From assembly GCF_001423945.1 (NCBI RefSeq), contig NZ_LMPU01000001.1, positions 270,373 to 334,372 on the forward strand: a stretch of DNA of 64,000 nucleotides, in the 5' to 3' direction. This DNA comes from Pedobacter sp. Leaf194 (GTDB taxonomy: Bacteria; Bacteroidota; Bacteroidia; Sphingobacteriales; Sphingobacteriaceae). The notes beneath the pieces were generated by a model. That model was not told the origin of the DNA and searched no databases. It saw only the letters and a list, made by a program, of their open reading frames with translations. Shown here piece after piece: positions 50,528 to 59,177 of the stretch (its first letter is position 1; every line of letters starts with the position of its first letter). Both the position numbers and the translations under genes were made by a program.

Positions 50528-51409
50528 ATGAAAGCATATATTTTCCCTGGTCAGGGAGCACAGTTTGTGGGCATGGGTAAAGACCTTTATGAAAACGCCA
50601 CAGCTGCGGCATTATTTGAAAAGGCCAATGAAATTATTGGTTTTAGAATTAGCGACATTATGTTTGGTGGCACTGATGAAGAGCTGAAACAAACCAATGT
50701 AACACAGCCTGCAATATTTCTGCACTCGGTTATTTTAGCGAAAGTTTTAGGAGATAATTTTAAGCCTGATGTGGTTGCCGGTCATTCTCTTGGAGAGTTT
50801 TCAGCTTTAGTAGCTGCAAATGCTTTAAGTTTTGAAGATGGCTTGCGGTTGGTTATTGCCAGGGCGAATGCAATGCAAAAAGCTTGTGAAGCGCAACCAT
50901 CAACAATGGCGGCAATATTGGGTTTGGCAGATGATGTGGTTGAAAAGATTTGCGAAGAAATCGACGCAGTAGTTGTTCCGGCAAATTACAATTGCCCAGG
51001 GCAACTGGTTATTTCTGGCAGTATTGAAGGAATAGATTTGGCTTGCGCAAAGCTTACCGAAGCAGGCGCCAAAAGGGCTTTGAAATTGAATGTGGGTGGC
51101 GCATTTCACTCACCATTAATGGAGCCTGCAAAAATTGAGTTGCAAGCGGCAATAGAAGCTACAAACATCTCGGTGCCAGTTTGCCCGGTTTATCAAAATG
51201 TAGATGCCAAGCCTTACACCGACCCGGATCAGATTAAACAAAACTTAATTAAACAGTTAACCGGAGCAGTGCGCTGGACCCAAACTGTTACAAATATGCT
51301 TGAAGATGGCGTTAGCGAATTCGTAGAGGTTGGGCCAGGAAATGTACTTCAGGGCTTGGTTAAAAAGGTAAGTAGAGAGGTTGCCACAAGTAGTGCAACC
51401 TTAAGTTAA
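50528..51409 (+). CDS. fabD: ACP S-malonyltransferase FabD
   Basis: A 293-residue acyltransferase that moves malonyl groups from coenzyme A to acyl carrier protein for fatty-acid synthesis. It has FPGQGAQFVGMG at the start, the nucleophile Ser in GHSLGEFSAL, and the conserved GGAFHSPLM with the catalytic His. The ATG at 50528 is preferred because family starts match it; an upstream start at 50495 adds 11 unrelated residues. A strong terminator follows. Confidence 0.96.
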   Translation: MKAYIFPGQGAQFVGMGKDLYENATAAALFEKANEIIGFRISDIMFGGTDEELKQTNVTQPAIFLHSVILAKVLGDNFKPDVVAGHSLGEFSALVAANALSFEDGLRLVIARANAMQKACEAQPSTMAAILGLADDVVEKICEEIDAVVVPANYNCPGQLVISGSIEGIDLACAKLTEAGAKRALKLNVGGAFHSPLMEPAKIELQAAIEATNISVPVCPVYQNVDAKPYTDPDQIKQNLIKQLTGAVRWTQTVTNMLEDGVSEFVEVGPGNVLQGLVKKVSREVATSSATLS

Positions 51410-51431
51410 GCAATAAGTAAATCTATTATTC

Positions 51432-51468
51432 AACGCCATAAACCCAGCCGTTTATGGCGTTCTTTTTT
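51432..51468 (+). terminator. Terminator after fabD
   Basis: A perfect 12-bp stem, AACGCCATAAAC (51432-51443) with GTTTATGGCGTT (51450-51461), is followed by CTTTTTT. Confidence 0.9.
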
Positions 51469-51496
51469 ATAATATTTAATATCTTTATCAAAATCG

Positions 51497-54400
51497 ATGA
51501 AATTGAGCTTTGGTGTAAAAATAAGATTTCTGTTGTTTGTTCTGGGATGCTGTCTTATTGCAACATCAATTTCATTAAATCGCTTTACCACTAAAAAAGT
51601 TTTGCTCGAGCGTGAAGCAAAAAAAATTCAGGAAAACCTTCGTTCAAAAGAAGATATTGTTGATAGATTCTTATCCAACAAAAAAGAGTTAGCCAAAGCT
51701 AAGCGATATCATGTTGATACAAAAAATGCCCTCAACTTTTTAGATTTATACCGCACCGCCGGGATTAACCTTCAAACGTTTCAAAACAATAATTTAAAGT
51801 ATTGGAGCAGCATTAAAGTGCTGGATATAAACCCAAAAACAATAAAGGAAGGTAAATCAGTTCTGTATTTTTCTAACGGATTTTACGAGGTTATCAAGAA
51901 AACTGACGGCGATTTTGTTTTCGTATTTTTAATATCCATTCAATCTAAATATGCGGTTCCTGAAAACAGGTATTTTAAAAATGAGATGGATCCTCAATTA
52001 TCCGACTCAAAAATAATTACTTTATCCGAATATAATGATGCCGATGTTTATTCGATAAGGAGCAACGATAACACCTTTCTCTTTTCATTAAAAATAAAAC
52101 CGGGCTACACTGATAATTACTATTCAGAAACACAGGTTTGGCTCTTTATAGCAGGCATTTTGTGCATTTGTATGTTCTTTAATTCGCTCTGCTCGTTCAT
52201 TGCCAGACGCGGCCATTTGGTTTTGGCAAGTATTTTGTTTTTGGCTTTTTTTGTAACAGGGCGTTTAACAGATATCAGTTTCGGGTGGTTTAATCATCAT
52301 TTCCCTTTAGAGTTATTCGATCCAAAAATTTACGCGGCAAATGATCTTATGCCATCGCTCGGCGATTTTTTAATGAATGTTTTCGCCGGAACATGGTGGT
52401 TACTGTTTGTTTACAACCATAAAGAACAATATAAATTTCCAGAGTGGATAAGGAAAAATAAGGCCTTTGGGTTAATTATTCACGTTGTTTTTCTAATTCA
52501 CATTTCGCTTATCGCCTTCTTTGTTGATGATTTGTTTTTTGGGCTTATTAATAATTCAAAGATAAATTTCGATATCATCAATATTTTAAAACTGAGCGGA
52601 AACAGTTGGGTTAGTATCGTAATTTTATGCCTGGCCTGGTTTCAGATTTACCTGATAACTGTAGTTTCTATCGAAGTAACTAAACAGCTAAACGTTACCA
52701 ACAAGGAACGTTTAATCTTATTTTTAACAGGTTTTGCAGGTATTTTTGTTTACAAGCTGGCAACTGATTTTACTGCATTTTTCATCGTATTTGCATTGGT
52801 TCTTTTTATTATTGGGAGGATAACTTATGTTAAAGAAAAGTATTTTTCTGTTGGATTGCTTTCCGTTTTATTTTTCTGTCTGGCCTTTAATACATCCATA
52901 AAATACATCAAATACAAAGACATTAAAGAACGCAGCGAAAGAGAACTCCTGGCGAGGAAAGTTCAATCATCAGAAGATCCAAATGCAATAATTGCTTTAA
53001 GTAAGCTGGAAAGGCAACTGCTCGAAGATGAGTTTTTGGTTAAGTATTTTACTAATAATCAAACCGCCAATTTTGCGGTTTTGAAGAACCACATCAGAGG
53101 TTATTTAGATGGATACCTAACCCGATACGATTATAATATTTTCGACTACAATAAGTTTGAAACGGCTATAAATAATGCAGAGGCACAGCCTATAGAAAAG
53201 TATAAGCGTTTGGTAGAATCCGGCTCAGTAAAAACCGAAGCCTCCAACTTTTTTTATCAGGTAAACAACACTTTTGGCTATCAGGATTATTTCGGGATTA
53301 TTCCGGTAGTGAAAAATAACAACCTTCTTGGTACTTTAATTATCGAGTTACGCTCTAAGCCTTACAATTACAGTAATCGTCTGCCCGATTTGCTTGCCGA
53401 CCAGAAATACAATAAGGATGAAGAGTTTAAGAATTATTCGATTGCCCTTTACAGCAACAACAAGCTATTAAACCAATCTGGTACCTATACTTATCCATTA
53501 GACGGCAGTATTTACAAAGGTAAATTAAACGATTTTGTGATTTCAAATGATGATAATTTGCACTACAGCAACCTAATCTTCAAGCCGAGCAACTCTAAAA
53601 TGGTTGTAATCAGCAAAGAAAAAGTTGGTTATGTTGAAAGACTGGCGGCTCTTTCATTCTTTTTTCTGGTTTTTATTATTTTTTGCATTTTACTCTATGG
53701 TCTTGTATGGCTCATTAAAAACCTTGATGATGACAGGGTAGGGTGGTTTAGCATTAACCGTTCGTTAATGATTAATGCCAACAAAATTTTATATAAAACG
53801 AGAATCCAGGTAACGATAGTTTTAACGGTTGTGGCCACGCTAATGGTTGTAGGTTGGACAACCTATTGGTACATGAATAATGAGTACCGCGGGCAGCAAG
53901 ATATTTTAATAAAAGATAAAATTAGAAAAGTTCAGCAGAACTTTGAAAAGCAGGTTTTTAACGAAGGTAAGATTAGTACTGATGAAAACGCCATAGCCGA
54001 TTTCAATAATTTTGCCGATGTAAACAATGCGGACTTGACGCTTTATGATACCAAAGGGGATGTAATTATGACGACCTATCCAAAGCTCTATAATTTTAAA
54101 ATAATTGGGCGTAAGATGGGTACTAAAGCGTTTTTAAATTTAGGAGGCCTTCAACGCTCAGAATTTATAAACCAGGAAGAGAAAATTGGCAATTTGACCT
54201 ATGCAGCGGCTTATGCCCCGATTAGGAACGCTCAAAATAAAACAATCGCATATATTGGTTTGCCGAATTATTCTAATGAGGATGAATACAAAGATAAGAT
54301 AGCACTCTTTGTAAGTAACCTGATAAATTTATATGCGCTCGTCTTTGTGGCAATTGGGGTGCTGGCAGTTTTCCTTGCGAATCAGATTACTAGTCCACTT

Positions 54401-55225
54401 ACTTTTTTACAAGAAAGCTTTAGCCGCACAAAAATTGGGCAGAAGAACGAGCCAATTGTTTGGCGGCGTCATGACGAGATTGGGGCACTTATTAAAGAAT
54501 ACAACAATATGATTGGCGCACTGGAAGATAGTGCCATTAAACTTGCCCGATCTGAAAGAGAAAGTGCCTGGAGGGAAATGGCAAAACAAGTTGCCCACGA
54601 GATTAAAAACCCGCTTACGCCATTAAAACTAGGCGTTCAGTTACTGGAGAAATCCTGGAGAGAGAAAGACCCGAACTTTGAACTCAAATTCAATAAGTTC
54701 AGTAAATCTTTTATTGAACAGATAGATAGTCTTTCAAAAATAGCTTCTGAATTCTCCAATTTTGCCAGGATGCCCGATACCAAACTTGAGCAGACAGCGG
54801 TACTTTCTGTGATAGAACAAGCCAGGGAAGTTTTCAGAACCGCAGAATTTGTAGATATAAACATCACCAATAGGGCTACAATTAATGTTTACATTCAGGC
54901 TGATAAAGATCAGTTGCTGCGCTCTTTCAATAACCTGTTTAAAAACGCCATCGAAGCAAACGATGGTGATTTGGAGTGCGAAATAAATGTGTTAATTTAT
55001 AATGATAACAGGAACGCATATATCGAAATAAAAGATAATGGTAAAGGCATTCCTGCAGGCTTACATGATAAGATTTTTGTTCCAAATTTTACAACCAAAA
55101 CTTCGGGTACAGGCTTAGGATTAGCATTTGTTAAGCAGGCTATTGAAAATGCAGGAGGAAATATCAGTTTTACTTCGGTGATAGGTAAAGGAACAACATT
55201 TTACTTAAACTTCCCTTTGGTTTAA
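51497..55225 (+). CDS. Very large NtrY-like sensor histidine kinase
   Basis: A 1242-residue membrane kinase. It has an N-terminal helix, a first extracytoplasmic part to about residue 215, a block of eight or more membrane helices to about 460, a second extracytoplasmic domain to about 715, another pair of helices, a Cache-like region, a final helix near 945, a HAMP domain, a HisKA site in MAKQVAHEIKNPLTPLKLG and an ATPase domain with NLFKNAIEAN, DNGKGI and GTGLGLAFV. It lacks a receiver. No response regulator gene is adjacent. It abuts the convergent coiled-coil gene with touching stops. Confidence 0.9.
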   Translation: MKLSFGVKIRFLLFVLGCCLIATSISLNRFTTKKVLLEREAKKIQENLRSKEDIVDRFLSNKKELAKAKRYHVDTKNALNFLDLYRTAGINLQTFQNNNLKYWSSIKVLDINPKTIKEGKSVLYFSNGFYEVIKKTDGDFVFVFLISIQSKYAVPENRYFKNEMDPQLSDSKIITLSEYNDADVYSIRSNDNTFLFSLKIKPGYTDNYYSETQVWLFIAGILCICMFFNSLCSFIARRGHLVLASILFLAFFVTGRLTDISFGWFNHHFPLELFDPKIYAANDLMPSLGDFLMNVFAGTWWLLFVYNHKEQYKFPEWIRKNKAFGLIIHVVFLIHISLIAFFVDDLFFGLINNSKINFDIINILKLSGNSWVSIVILCLAWFQIYLITVVSIEVTKQLNVTNKERLILFLTGFAGIFVYKLATDFTAFFIVFALVLFIIGRITYVKEKYFSVGLLSVLFFCLAFNTSIKYIKYKDIKERSERELLARKVQSSEDPNAIIALSKLERQLLEDEFLVKYFTNNQTANFAVLKNHIRGYLDGYLTRYDYNIFDYNKFETAINNAEAQPIEKYKRLVESGSVKTEASNFFYQVNNTFGYQDYFGIIPVVKNNNLLGTLIIELRSKPYNYSNRLPDLLADQKYNKDEEFKNYSIALYSNNKLLNQSGTYTYPLDGSIYKGKLNDFVISNDDNLHYSNLIFKPSNSKMVVISKEKVGYVERLAALSFFFLVFIIFCILLYGLVWLIKNLDDDRVGWFSINRSLMINANKILYKTRIQVTIVLTVVATLMVVGWTTYWYMNNEYRGQQDILIKDKIRKVQQNFEKQVFNEGKISTDENAIADFNNFADVNNADLTLYDTKGDVIMTTYPKLYNFKIIGRKMGTKAFLNLGGLQRSEFINQEEKIGNLTYAAAYAPIRNAQNKTIAYIGLPNYSNEDEYKDKIALFVSNLINLYALVFVAIGVLAVFLANQITSPLTFLQESFSRTKIGQKNEPIVWRRHDEIGALIKEYNNMIGALEDSAIKLARSERESAWREMAKQVAHEIKNPLTPLKLGVQLLEKSWREKDPNFELKFNKFSKSFIEQIDSLSKIASEFSNFARMPDTKLEQTAVLSVIEQAREVFRTAEFVDINITNRATINVYIQADKDQLLRSFNNLFKNAIEANDGDLECEINVLIYNDNRNAYIEIKDNGKGIPAGLHDKIFVPNFTTKTSGTGLGLAFVKQAIENAGGNISFTSVIGKGTTFYLNFPLV

Positions 55226-56128
55226 TTAACGCAATTCCAGCTGGGCTTTACCCATTGTAGCGCCATCAGTGTAAAGGATTACGGTGTAAATACCTTTAAT
55301 GTAAGGCTTAGGATTTGCCCAATCAATAGTGTAGGTGCTATTGTCGTTATTATAGTCGATGTAAACGGAGTGCGTATATTGCATCTCTTGTCCGTCTGCT
55401 TCAAAGCGGTTGCTCTCGTCGGCTAATAAATTTCCGGCAGGGTCAAAAACCCTTAAAAAAACGTTGTGATGCCCTTTTTCGGCAAGCTCATTTGGGATTA
55501 CGTTGAAACGTACACTCAGTTTTTCGGTCGTTGATGACTTGCTAACTTCAATTTTTTTTCCGCTAGACTTTGTTCTGAATGCGATAATTTCCGCTTTCTG
55601 AACTTTTAATGCTGCGGCCGTTTTAACTTTCGCATTTAAGTTAGAATTTTCGTTTGCCAGGCTGTTGGCTTTGTCATTCGCCACCTTAACCGAATTTTCC
55701 AGACTATCTTTCGTTGATTTTAAGAATATATTTTCCTTCTGCAGCTGGATGACCTGGTCATTGTAGTTTTTAATAAAAATTTTCAGCTCATCAATCTGAG
55801 TTTGTGCCTTATCCAATTCTGCCTGCGTAATTTTGCCTTTCTCGAGGGAAATTTTTAATTCTGCAATTTTTTCTCTGGCCAGTTGCTGCTCCCCAACAAG
55901 TTTTTCATTCAAATCAAGATTAAGTGCATTTACTTTGTCAAGCTCAACTTCGATTTTCTCTACCTCTAAGCGCAGTTTATCTTTTTCGGTACTTACCGTA
56001 ACCAGGCGTTCGCCTTGTTGCCGATCTTTAAAAAAAAGGTAACCATTAGTGCCAATTAATGCGGCAATTACAATTATCAGAAAGTAAATTTTGTTTCTAT
56101 CGCCTTTATTAACGTTTTGTGGTTCCAT
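55226..56128 (-). CDS. Membrane-anchored coiled-coil protein of unknown function
   Basis: A 300-residue protein with one membrane helix (about residues 14-32), a long coiled coil (about residues 40-175, with heptad-like leucines and many Glu/Lys), and a C-terminal beta-rich domain (SVRFNVIPNELAEKGHHNVFLRVFDPAGNL) that looks Ig-like. No family was recognised. It could be a periplasmic spacer or scaffold. It is alone on its strand and converges with the large kinase gene with no bases between stops. Confidence 0.75.
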   Translation of the reverse strand: MEPQNVNKGDRNKIYFLIIVIAALIGTNGYLFFKDRQQGERLVTVSTEKDKLRLEVEKIEVELDKVNALNLDLNEKLVGEQQLAREKIAELKISLEKGKITQAELDKAQTQIDELKIFIKNYNDQVIQLQKENIFLKSTKDSLENSVKVANDKANSLANENSNLNAKVKTAAALKVQKAEIIAFRTKSSGKKIEVSKSSTTEKLSVRFNVIPNELAEKGHHNVFLRVFDPAGNLLADESNRFEADGQEMQYTHSVYIDYNNDNSTYTIDWANPKPYIKGIYTVILYTDGATMGKAQLELR

Positions 56129-56338
56129 TCTTAATAATGCTCATTTCGTTTCAGTTTAATATAATTGATGTCTTCATAGGTAAATGGTAACACAACTAAG
56201 GTTTGTAAAAGGTGGCGCAAATTAAAATTTTTCATAAAATTATATGAGTTTTTAAAAAAAATCGTTTAATTGCCAGGGTTCGAAAACTATCTTATTTTCG
56301 AACACACACTCATCCTGAATAAAAAAACATACATAATA

Positions 56339-57883
56339 ATGCTTAAAAACTTTCTATACGCACTTTTATCTTTAACTATACTACCTTATATATTAAATGC
56401 ACAACCAACATCAAAAATTGCACCAAAAAGAGAGTTTAGGGGCGTTTGGGTAGCCACAGTAACCAACATAGATTGGCCATCAAGGCCAGGATTAACGGTC
56501 GATCAGCAAAAGCAAGAATTGATTGGAATCCTTGAAAAACACAAATCACAAGGTTTAAATGCAATCCTTTTACAGGTTAGGCCTGCCGCAGATGCCTTTT
56601 ATGCTAAAGGCAGGGAGCCGTGGAGCCAGTGGCTAACAGGGAAACAAGGCTTAGCACCTGCGCCGGGTTACGATCCTTTGGAGTTTGCCATAAAAGAAGC
56701 TCATTTTAGGGGGATGGAATTGCATGCCTGGTTTAATCCTTACAGAGCTAGTATGAATATGTCAACAGCTTTAAGTGCCGACCACGTAACAAAGGCGCAT
56801 CCGGATTGGTTCTTTAATTATGGGGGGAAAAGACAATTCGACCCGGGAATACCTGAAGTTAGAGAATACATTACGCAGGTAATTTTAGATGTGGTAAAAA
56901 ACTATGACATAGATGGCATCCACTTCGACGATTACTTTTACCCTTATCCAATTGCCGGCCAGAGGATTGATGATGGTAACACCTTCTATAAATACCCAAA
57001 CAACTTTTCTAATATCAAAGATTGGCGGAGAAATAATGTTGATCTGCTAATAAAAATGGTTGATGACAGTGTGCACCACTACAAAAAATATGTAAAATTC
57101 GGGATAAGTCCCTTCGGTATCTGGCGAAACAAATACGAAGATCAGGAAGGATCTGCGAGTAATGGCCTTTCAAATTACGCAGAACTTTACGCTGACAGTC
57201 GTAAATGGATTAAAGAAGGCTGGGTAGATTACATCAACCCTCAGATATACTTTAGTTTCAGTAAAAAAGTTGCTCCATATGGTGTGTTGTTAGATTGGTG
57301 GAGCAACAATGCTTACGGGCGGCACGTTTATGTTGGCCATGCGGCTTATCTTGTAAATTCCAGAGCAGAAATGGCCTGGCGTAATCCGACCGAACTGCCA
57401 AGTCAAATTAGGGCACTCCGGGAGAATAACCGTATTCAAGGCAGCGTTTACTTCTCTTCGAAATCGTTAAGTACGGTGGCAAGGGCTTTTGGAGATTCTT
57501 TAAAAACCGATTTATACAAATACCCAGCTTTACCACCACAAATGCCATGGTTGGATGAAACACCGCCAAATCAACCGCAGTTGTTAACAGCAGACGCATT
57601 GAAGGATGGCGTGCATTTAAAGTGGTTAATGCCTTTGAAAGCCCGGGATGGCGAAACAGCATCAGGCTTTGTGATTTATCGCTTTGCGGAAGGTGAAAAA
57701 ATCTCCACCCTCGACCCCAAAAACATCTTAAAAATTAGTTTCGAAGACTACCTTTCTTTTATAGATACTACAGTAGAAAGCGGAAAGCGATACAGCTATT
57801 TAGTTACCGCATTGGACAGGTTAAAAAATGAAAGCGAACCCAGCGGGCCAGTTGGCGTAGAAATTCCTTTGGCAAAAGAATAG
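56339..57883 (+). CDS. GHL10 family glycoside hydrolase, DigH/YngK-like
   Basis: A 514-residue exported enzyme with a signal peptide (LYALLSLTILPYILNAQ) and the GHL10/DUF187 domain: REFRGVWVATVTNIDWPS, GMELHAWFNPYR, FDPGIPEVREYI and IDGIHFDDYFYPYP, whose acidic residues are probably catalytic. E. coli DigH of this family cleaves denuded peptidoglycan strands. A fibronectin type III-like domain forms the last 90 residues. The ATG at 56339 begins the signal peptide; an earlier TTG at 56270 adds 23 unrelated residues. It lies among cell-wall recycling genes. Confidence 0.9.
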   Translation: MLKNFLYALLSLTILPYILNAQPTSKIAPKREFRGVWVATVTNIDWPSRPGLTVDQQKQELIGILEKHKSQGLNAILLQVRPAADAFYAKGREPWSQWLTGKQGLAPAPGYDPLEFAIKEAHFRGMELHAWFNPYRASMNMSTALSADHVTKAHPDWFFNYGGKRQFDPGIPEVREYITQVILDVVKNYDIDGIHFDDYFYPYPIAGQRIDDGNTFYKYPNNFSNIKDWRRNNVDLLIKMVDDSVHHYKKYVKFGISPFGIWRNKYEDQEGSASNGLSNYAELYADSRKWIKEGWVDYINPQIYFSFSKKVAPYGVLLDWWSNNAYGRHVYVGHAAYLVNSRAEMAWRNPTELPSQIRALRENNRIQGSVYFSSKSLSTVARAFGDSLKTDLYKYPALPPQMPWLDETPPNQPQLLTADALKDGVHLKWLMPLKARDGETASGFVIYRFAEGEKISTLDPKNILKISFEDYLSFIDTTVESGKRYSYLVTALDRLKNESEPSGPVGVEIPLAKE

Positions 57884-59026
57884 TTAAACTTTAATAATGA
57901 TATTCTTTTTGTACATGAAATAAAGTAAAACATAAAACCCCAGTACATAAGTTATCGCCCAAACTAAGGAGGCATTTATCGGCGAAAAAAACGGTAAGTA
58001 GCAGGTTTCATAAAAACGTACCAGGATACCGGTTTTTTCGCCATCGGGCTTCGTTACCTGAAGTAAGTTAAGTACTCGCGGCATTAGGCCGGCAAGGAAA
58101 AATACTGTTATCGCATTAACTCCATAAACAACGAATGGGGTGGTAAACTTTTTATATCCCTGAACGTCGATTACCCAGTAGCAAAGTGCCAAAGCTACAG
58201 AGGCCAATCCGCCGGCGTACAATACATAAGAGCTTGTCCAGAGGGCTTTGTTAATTGGAAATTGCAAATCCCAAAGCAAACCTAAAACAACAGCTGCTAT
58301 ACCGGCACTAAACAGCCACGCTACTTTTGTAGCGTTATCAACATCTTTTCTTCGCATCCAAATGCCAACCAGAATACCGAACAAACAGGTTCCTATTGCC
58401 GGCAAGGTACTTAAAACACCTTCCGGGTCCCAGGTTTTTGATGAAGCCCAGGTATGGGATTCTGTTAAAATACCTCTGTCTATCCAAGCTGCTAAATTGG
58501 TTTCTTTTTCCATATTGGGATAACCAACACCGGGCACAGGAACAAATGTCATCAATGCCCAATAAACCGCAAGAATTACAATTAATGTTTTGAAAATTGT
58601 TTTCTGCGATGCTTTTAAAAATATGATGCTGCTGATGATGAACACGATGCCGATGCGCTGAAGAACACCCAACAGTCTTACGGTTTGAAACGCATGAGCA
58701 GGGTCATTAAGCAGTTTTCCGAAAATTGCTAAAAAGAACCCCAAAAAATAAAGGATCAGGCCTCTTTTTACGGCCTTAATTATTGTTTTTTTATGCGAAG
58801 AAGGATCTGCTTTGCTACTGCTCATTGCAAAAGCGATGGAGACGCCTACAATCCACAGAAAAAAAGGGAAAACTAAATCGGTTGGTGTGCAACCATTCCA
58901 TTCGGCATGCTCAAGTGGTGCATAAATGTGTGCCCAACTGCCCGGGTTATTAACTAAAATCATAGCTGCAACTGTTAATCCTCTTAAAAAATCGAGTGAT
59001 AATAAACGTTGTTTTGGCTGGGTCAT
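57884..59026 (-). CDS. NagX/HGSNAT-like membrane acyltransferase (DUF5009)
   Basis: A 380-residue membrane protein with about ten helices. The start LLSLDFLRGLTVAAMILVNNPGSW and TDLVFPFFLWIVGVSIAF match the DUF1624/DUF5009 family, related to human heparan-alpha-glucosaminide N-acetyltransferase, which moves acetyl groups across a membrane to glucosamine. In bacteria NagX-type members occur with N-acetylglucosamine genes. Here it lies between the DigH-like hydrolase and NagB, supporting an amino-sugar role. It touches the convergent hydrolase gene. Confidence 0.9.
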   Translation of the reverse strand: MTQPKQRLLSLDFLRGLTVAAMILVNNPGSWAHIYAPLEHAEWNGCTPTDLVFPFFLWIVGVSIAFAMSSSKADPSSHKKTIIKAVKRGLILYFLGFFLAIFGKLLNDPAHAFQTVRLLGVLQRIGIVFIISSIIFLKASQKTIFKTLIVILAVYWALMTFVPVPGVGYPNMEKETNLAAWIDRGILTESHTWASSKTWDPEGVLSTLPAIGTCLFGILVGIWMRRKDVDNATKVAWLFSAGIAAVVLGLLWDLQFPINKALWTSSYVLYAGGLASVALALCYWVIDVQGYKKFTTPFVVYGVNAITVFFLAGLMPRVLNLLQVTKPDGEKTGILVRFYETCYLPFFSPINASLVWAITYVLGFYVLLYFMYKKNIIIKV

Positions 59027-59115
59027 TTTTAGGCTGGGTTAGATTTTGAAACTAATTTAGAGTATTGTTTTAATAAATTGAAATATTGAAAAAATAAGTT
59101 CAGAATGGTTCAGAC

Positions 59116-59152
59116 AAAAAAAATCCTGCATTGAATTCACAATGCAGGATTT
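59116..59152 (-). terminator. Terminator after the NagB-PIG-L fusion gene
   Basis: AAATCCTGCATTG (59121-59133) pairs with CAATGCAGGATTT (59140-59152); A-rich sequence at 59116-59123 gives the minus-strand T-tract. It is also flanked by T on the other side, so it could act in both directions. Confidence 0.85.
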
Positions 59153-59177
59153 TTCTATTGAAACAGTTTACTTACTG

